DNA of 64,000 bases from Euryodendron excelsum. Lineage: Eukaryota > Streptophyta > Magnoliopsida > Ericales > Pentaphylacaceae. Shown piece after piece: positions 58,700 through 64,000 of the stretch. Numbering within the stretch: the stretch's first letter is position 1; each line of letters opens with the position of its first letter. Made by a program: the position numbers and the translations under genes. The stretch lies in NCBI GenBank assembly GCA_033060915.1, contig CM065387.1:32039501-32103500 (forward strand), in the 5' to 3' direction. Below the pieces are notes generated by a model. It was not told where the DNA came from and did not search any database. It worked only from the letters and a program-made list of their open reading frames with translations.

Positions 58700-61600
58700 G
58701 GTCCCCAAAGTTGATACAAACCATCATTCAAACAGAAAAGGATAATGCTCTCCAATCTTATCTTCACGTTCCCTAATAGACTCCTCCCACGTGTGGTTCT
58801 GCCATAAAACTCGTACCAATAGAATGATCTTGTTCCTCAGAACTTGGTCACGGTGATCAAGAATCTCGATTGGTCTCTCAACGTAGCTCAAATCTTCATT
58901 CACGGTCAAGGGATAGTGATCAATCACGTGCTTCGAGTCATGAACATACCTCTATAACATTGAAACATGAAAAAATTATAAATTTGCGAAAGTTTCGGTG
59001 GAAGAGCAATACGGTAGGCAATGGGTCTAACTCATTCAAGAGCTTCAAATGGTCCAATGTACCTTGGACTAAACTTTCCCTTCTTACCGAAACAATTTAT
59101 CCCCTTGAAGGAGATACTTTCAAGAACACGTGGCTCTTTTTTTCAAACTCTAAGTCCCGTCTTCGCACGTCCGTATAACTCTTTTGGCAACTTTGAGCAA
59201 TTTGCAATTGTTGCTGAATTATCTTGATCTTGTTGGTAGTCAGTTGCACAATCTCTGGCCTAAGAATCTTTTTCTCTCTGACCTCGGTCCAACAAACTGG
59301 AGATCTACACTTTCTCCCGTAAAGCGCTTCATAAGGTGTCATCCCAATGCTTGTGTAAAAATTGTTGTAGTAGGCAAATTCTACTAATGACAAATGATCC
59401 TCCCAACTTCCCTGAAAGTCGAGGGCACAAAATCGTAACGTGTCTTCTAAGGCTTGAATGGTCCTTTTTTATTGCCCATCGATTTATGGATGAAAGGCCG
59501 TGTTGAACTTCAATTCGGTACCTAAATCCTTTTGCAAACTCTTCCAAAATTTTGACACAAATCTCGGGTCTCGATCCGACACTATCGAAACTGGCGTACT
59601 GTGCAGTTAAACAATCTCCACAATGTAGAGGGTCGCATACTTCGATAAGGAGTACGTAGTTTTTACTGGTAAGAATTGTGTAGACTTGGTAAGGTGATCA
59701 ACAATAACCCAAATAGCATCACAACTTTGCAGCAATCTTGGCAGTCCCATGACGAAATCCATAGTGATATGCTCCCACTTCCATTCCAGTATCGGTAGAG
59801 GTTGCAGCAGTCCCGCCGGCCTTTGATGTTCTGCCTTGACTTGTTGACAATGGAGGTATCATGTCACGAATTCGGCTATTTCCCTCTTCATTCCTAGCCA
59901 CCAAAATGTTGCCTTCAAATCCTTATACATCTTCGTGCCTCCTGGATGCGTAGTGAGCTTCCTCCAAAACTCGCCTCTTAACCTCGGTTATGTCTGGTAC
60001 ACATAAGCGGTCCTTGAACTTTAGAGCTCCATTTTGCAAGGTGAAGTGGGGCTTCGGTTTCAATCCCAACTCTTCATAAATCTTCCATAAGTATGGATCT
60101 TTAGGCTGTTTTGCTTTACAACCTCAATTAATGCTGGTTGGGTGATCATGGTGGTGAGCATCATACCGTGTTTGGAGCGACAATCTCTATCTCTGCTCGC
60201 TCTAATTTGATGAACAAGGGTTGTTGCAACGCAACTAGGCATGCTATGTTGGCAACGGTCTTCTGGCTCAAGGCATCGGCCATAGCATTGGCCTTGCCCG
60301 GATGGTACTGAATGAGAATGTCGCAGTCCTTGATCAACTCAAGCCATCTTCTCTATCTCATGTTCAACTCCTTCTATGTGAAAAGATAATTTAAACTCTT
60401 ATGGTTGGTGAAGATCTCACATGTGACTCCATACAAATAGTGGCGCCAAATCTTCAAAGCAAACACCACATCAAAGCAAACACCACAACTGCTAATTCAA
60501 GATCATGGGTCAGGTAGTTCTTCTAATGTGGTCTCAACTGTCTCAAGGCATATGTAATCACCTCACTATGTTACATCAACATACATCCCAGTCCTCTATG
60601 CGAAGCATCGCTGTAGATGGAAAACCTGTTAGTCCTGGAAGATAAGGCTAGGATTGGTGCGGACACTAATTAATTCTTCAGTTCTTGGAAACTCCTTTGC
60701 CTCTTCTCGTTCCATTCAAATGGGGTGTTCTTTCGGGTGAGCTGCATTAAAGGAGTTACAATCTTGGAAAAGTCATTCACAAATCTTCGATAATACTCAG
60801 CTAAGCCCATAAAACTTCTGATGTCGGTCACGTTTGTTAGTCTTGTCTAATCCACAATGGCTTCAACCTTCGAAGGATCAACGAACACTCCATCCATGCT
60901 AATGATATGTCCCAAAAATGCCACACTTGGTAGCCAAAATTCACACTTCTTGAATGTGGCATATAACTTCCTGTCTCGCAGAGTTTTGAGGACCATCCCT
61001 AAATGGTGCTCATAATCTGTAAGACTCTTAGAGTACACCAAAATATCATCAATAAACACAATAACAAAACCATCAAGGAAGGGTTTGAAAACCAGATTCA
61101 TCAAATCCATAGATGCAGTAGGTGCATTAGTAAATCCAAATGGCATAACCAAAAATTGATAGTGACCATATCTGGTTCGAAAAGTCGTCTTCTCCTTATC
61201 GCTAGTCTTGACCTTTAGTTATTGATAAGCCAACCTTAGGTCAATCTTTGAAAATACTTAGGCTGCTTGAAGTTGATCAAATAAATTATCCATTCTTGGC
61301 AATGGGTATTTGTTCTTGACAGTGACCTTGTTCAATTCCCGCTAGTCAACACATAATCTTATGATTCCATCTTTCTTTTTTACAAATAACATGCGAGCAC
61401 CCCAAGGTGAGACACTAAGACAAATAAATTCCTTTTCCAACAAGTCTTGGACTTGAACTTTCAACTCTTTCAACTCTAGAGGGGACATACGATAAGGAGT
61501 TTTAGAAATGGGTCTAGTACTCGGATTAAGATCAATATTAAACTCAATTTTTCAATTCACTAAGGAACCAAGTAACTGATCAGGGAAGACATCAAAAAAT

Positions 61601-62367
61601 TCTCGGACAACATGAATATCTTCCAAGGATGGTGAGGAAATGTGTGTGTCAATAACGCTATACAAGAATGCACAATTCCCTTTTTGAATTAAATAGTTTG
61701 CTTGCATGGATGAAATGAGATAAGGTTGAGGCACTACACCAACTCCCTCAAAAACAAGACCCAAATGGGTAGAAGAATAAAAAACAACTCGTTTAAGTTC
61801 ACAATCAATGATAGCATATTGAGAGGACAACCAGTCCATTCCTAAGATGACACCAAAGCCGTGCATTTCTAAAGGTATAAGATTTACAAACATGGGTACA
61901 TCATTAACAAGAACCTCACAAGCATTGTAAATCCTATCACATAACATGGAATCCCCGGATGGCAACAATACAGTCAAAACATAATTAAGTGATACTGGAG
62001 ATGTATGCAAGTGTTTAGCGAAAAGGTATGAGACAAATGAATGTGTGGAACTGGAATCAATAAGGATGTGTGTAGGTCGACCACAAATAGGAAGTATACC
62101 TAACACTACAAAGTTGGTAGCTAGGTTGTTTCCCAGGCTAAGTGCGAAAGCTAGGCCTCGCCGTGGTTGATTATCCCTCCTATTAGCTATAGACTGCTGA
62201 ACCGAGGCCGATGCTGATGCCCCAAATCCTTGTGCTCTATTCCTCTTCAGATAGTCTTTCACTTGGTGTCCAACTTTACCGCACCCGTAATCAAACAAAC
62301 AAGCAAGCACATAACATACTACGATATGTGATACACCTTGGCACGTCATTATACATGTAGCATACAT
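58700..62367 (-). pseudogene. Tekay-like gag(3' end)-pol polyprotein, heavily mutated
   Basis: Minus-strand pieces from right to left: zinc-finger remnant FDYGCGKVGHQVKD (about 62290-62250); protease ILIDSSSTHSFVS (about 62070-62030), where the expected Gly after the catalytic Asp-Ser is Ser; long linker to 61552; reverse transcriptase [20 protein letters not shown] (61330-61270), [16 protein letters not shown] and FIDDILVYS (61152-61020); integrase with MDFVMGLPRLLQSCDAIW (59765-59710) and SLVEFAYYNNFYTSIGMTPY (59390-59330); chromodomain with EILDHRDQVLRNKIILLVRV and WQNHTWEESIREREDKI (58870-58740). Many stops and frameshifts. The gag capsid part is absent: only about 100 bases separate the finger region from the LTR. 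Confidence 0.85.
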
Positions 62368-62466
62368 TTACATATATATACATGTAACATATATACAAGT
62401 TAACCTAGAATTCTATCTAAACATGACTCAGTCTTACAACATCAATCTATTGCTCAAATACCACGC

Positions 62467-64000
62467 TGTCATGCCTCGTAACCTGGTCTATGCGGATTTA
62501 GGGTACTTGACTGGCCAATAGCAAAGCTATCCAAGGCCACATTATATAAACTGATTAAACACCTGTGCATGATCATTTAAAACGATACATAAATGTAGAA
62601 ATAGAATTTGTATAGTTTAAATATAACTTGTGTCATACGTGACAGAGCCGTGCCTAATCCAAAATGTAAACATATATATGGGCCTATTCAAGGCCTCCAC
62701 AGTTATAACATTTATAGTATTACAAAACATTAGGGTCCAACCCAAATACACACAACATAACATAGGCCCGTGGGTCGTAACTCAAAATCTACATATGGCC
62801 TCCTCCTATGGCCTCTCAAATTGGCTATTAAAAACATATGAGAAAACGTAAGCTAATACTTAGTGAATAACAATGATGCACGAGCATGAAAATACCATAG
62901 GCTAGCAGTTATGTCTAATGTATAAAACAATAGATAAAACATTTATGTATATAAAGCATGAACTTGAAACGTGTAAGCACATGCTTGAAATCATAGATAG
63001 CATGAGCATCATATTGAAACATTCTATCCTTTCAAATCATAATATCATAAAAGAGAAATGCAACATATTTAAGTTGTCATGAACATTTGAACATATCTTA
63101 GTTCTTGTTCTCAAAGCATAAGTGTGCTACAACTCGACATATGAGCTAAGCTCCATAGTAACACTTTTAGGTCACGCAAAGGCTCTTTAGGCTAGGGACG
63201 TATTCCAACATATTGATAATTTATTTCACGTCCCTTACCATAGAACTATCGGGCAAGGTTAAGGTCTTGCCACGAAAAGACCTCGAGTTGGCACCATACA
63301 TTAAAAATCTTGTATCTCTTTCATATGAACATTCTAGTCCATGGGTTTCGATTTGTAACATAAGTACATCTTACATGCATTTCAAGGTATGACATTTATA
63401 CTTAAAAATAAATATTGATATATTTAAAACATATGAAAAACATTGCATGATATGTAGTTGAACTTAAAACATTTGGAAAGTAATAGGGTTTTACTCATGG
63501 CATATCGTTACTCACCTCTATCCTTGAGGATTAGTGTTAACCAAATGTGTTCCTACACATAGAGTACATAGAAGCATTAAATACAAGACCCCAATGCAAA
63601 ATGAAAATCATACAAGTTGAGGTTTAAACATTGATCCCTCAACACCGGTTCATTCATCGCTTCCCATTCACATCAGAATAAAGAGCCGGAATTCTAGGTT
63701 AATTTCATTTGAAAATAGGCTTAAAGACCTTTAATTTGATAAGTCATGGGTCAAAAATGCATTTTGAATGAAGAAGTTATGTCCAAAGAAAAATGGACCA
63801 AAATTCTAGAAAATAATGTTGTTGATAGAAATTTTGGGTCAACTTTAAAATTCAATATCTCCTAATCTATAAGAAATTATGGTACAAACTTTATATGGGT
63901 ACAAAGGTCTATGAGTCTACTTTCCAATACTTTGAATGATGCATCAATCCAAGTTTTTTAAGACAAGTTATGGCCATTTTACTAAATAGTGTCGGGCAAT
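62467..64000 (-). repeat. 5' LTR of the Tekay-like element, incomplete at the window end
   Basis: Starts TGTCATGCCTCG and aligns with the left LTR over the first 450 bases (for example GTGAATAACAATGATGCAC). It is at least 1534 bases, longer than the left copy, and carries sequence at 62950-63490 that the left copy lacks. Confidence 0.82.

Larger units (their letters stand above)
57317..64000 (-). mobile_element. Tekay/Del-like chromovirus, decayed, right end outside window
   Basis: LTR copies start TGTCATGCC at 57317 and 62467. The minus-strand interior encodes protease, reverse transcriptase, integrase and a chromodomain. Left flank TGAGT (57312-57316) is one side of the duplication; the other lies outside. 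Beside the left LTR the minus strand shows a polypurine tract (GAGAGGGGAAGG, 58688-58677). Beside the right LTR it reads GTGGTATTTGAGC, a degenerate tRNA-Met primer binding site. It is inserted in the Tat-like element. Confidence 0.88.

Overview
The window is nuclear DNA of a dicot-like flowering plant. It is AT-rich, has two spliced genes with GT-AG introns and long transposon-filled introns, and is otherwise dominated by LTR retrotransposons, LINE fragments, tRNA-like SINEs and small DNA transposons. I see no bacterial, organellar or CRISPR-like content.

Region by region: (1) 1-11.5 kb holds the 5' half of a minus-strand SLC35F1/F2-like (DUF914) membrane transporter. Five exons are resolved (11486-11369, 10973-10879, 8385-8328, 5224-5030, 848-772); the rest lies beyond base 1. 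Its introns carry a LINE 3' fragment that was hit by a hAT-type MITE, a probable LTR remnant and long simple repeats. (2) 12-25 kb is gene-free: a fold-back element, three SINE-like retroposons with target-site duplications, a 632-bp tandem duplication, and a Ty1/copia-type solo LTR (14515-19499) containing a 3.2-kb solo LTR of another family (14637-17798). (3) 25.4-32.8 kb repeats that architecture: a copia-type solo LTR (25415-32827) interrupted by a related but expanded 5.24-kb solo LTR (26412-31653) on the other strand. (4) 34-35 kb has a TIR-bounded DNA element. (5) 36.9-42.1 kb is an intact six-exon plus-strand gene for a 618-residue pectin-type putative methyltransferase (PMT/DUF248 family), with a second copy of the hAT MITE in its first intron. 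(6) 45-52.8 kb is a nest: a 5'-truncated LINE, interrupted by a hAT-like element and by a complete but inactivated 5.95-kb chromovirus (Ty3/gypsy) with 671-bp LTRs. (7) 53.7-57.3 kb is the 5' part of a Tat-like Ty3/gypsy element (LTR, gag, protease), cut at 57316 by a decayed Tekay/Del-like chromovirus that runs to the window end.

The two cellular genes share no pathway. The SLC35F-like protein should be a multi-pass membrane transporter. The PMT protein should be a Golgi type II membrane enzyme acting on cell-wall polysaccharide. The strongest structural signals are the paired nested solo LTRs with target-site duplications, the GGCGCC palindromes just upstream of one LTR's TATA box, and the two MITE copies with perfect 8-bp duplications that both sit in introns of expressed-type genes. 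I found no convincing new protein system. The LTR and TSD calls were made by eye on the sequence and can be tested directly.
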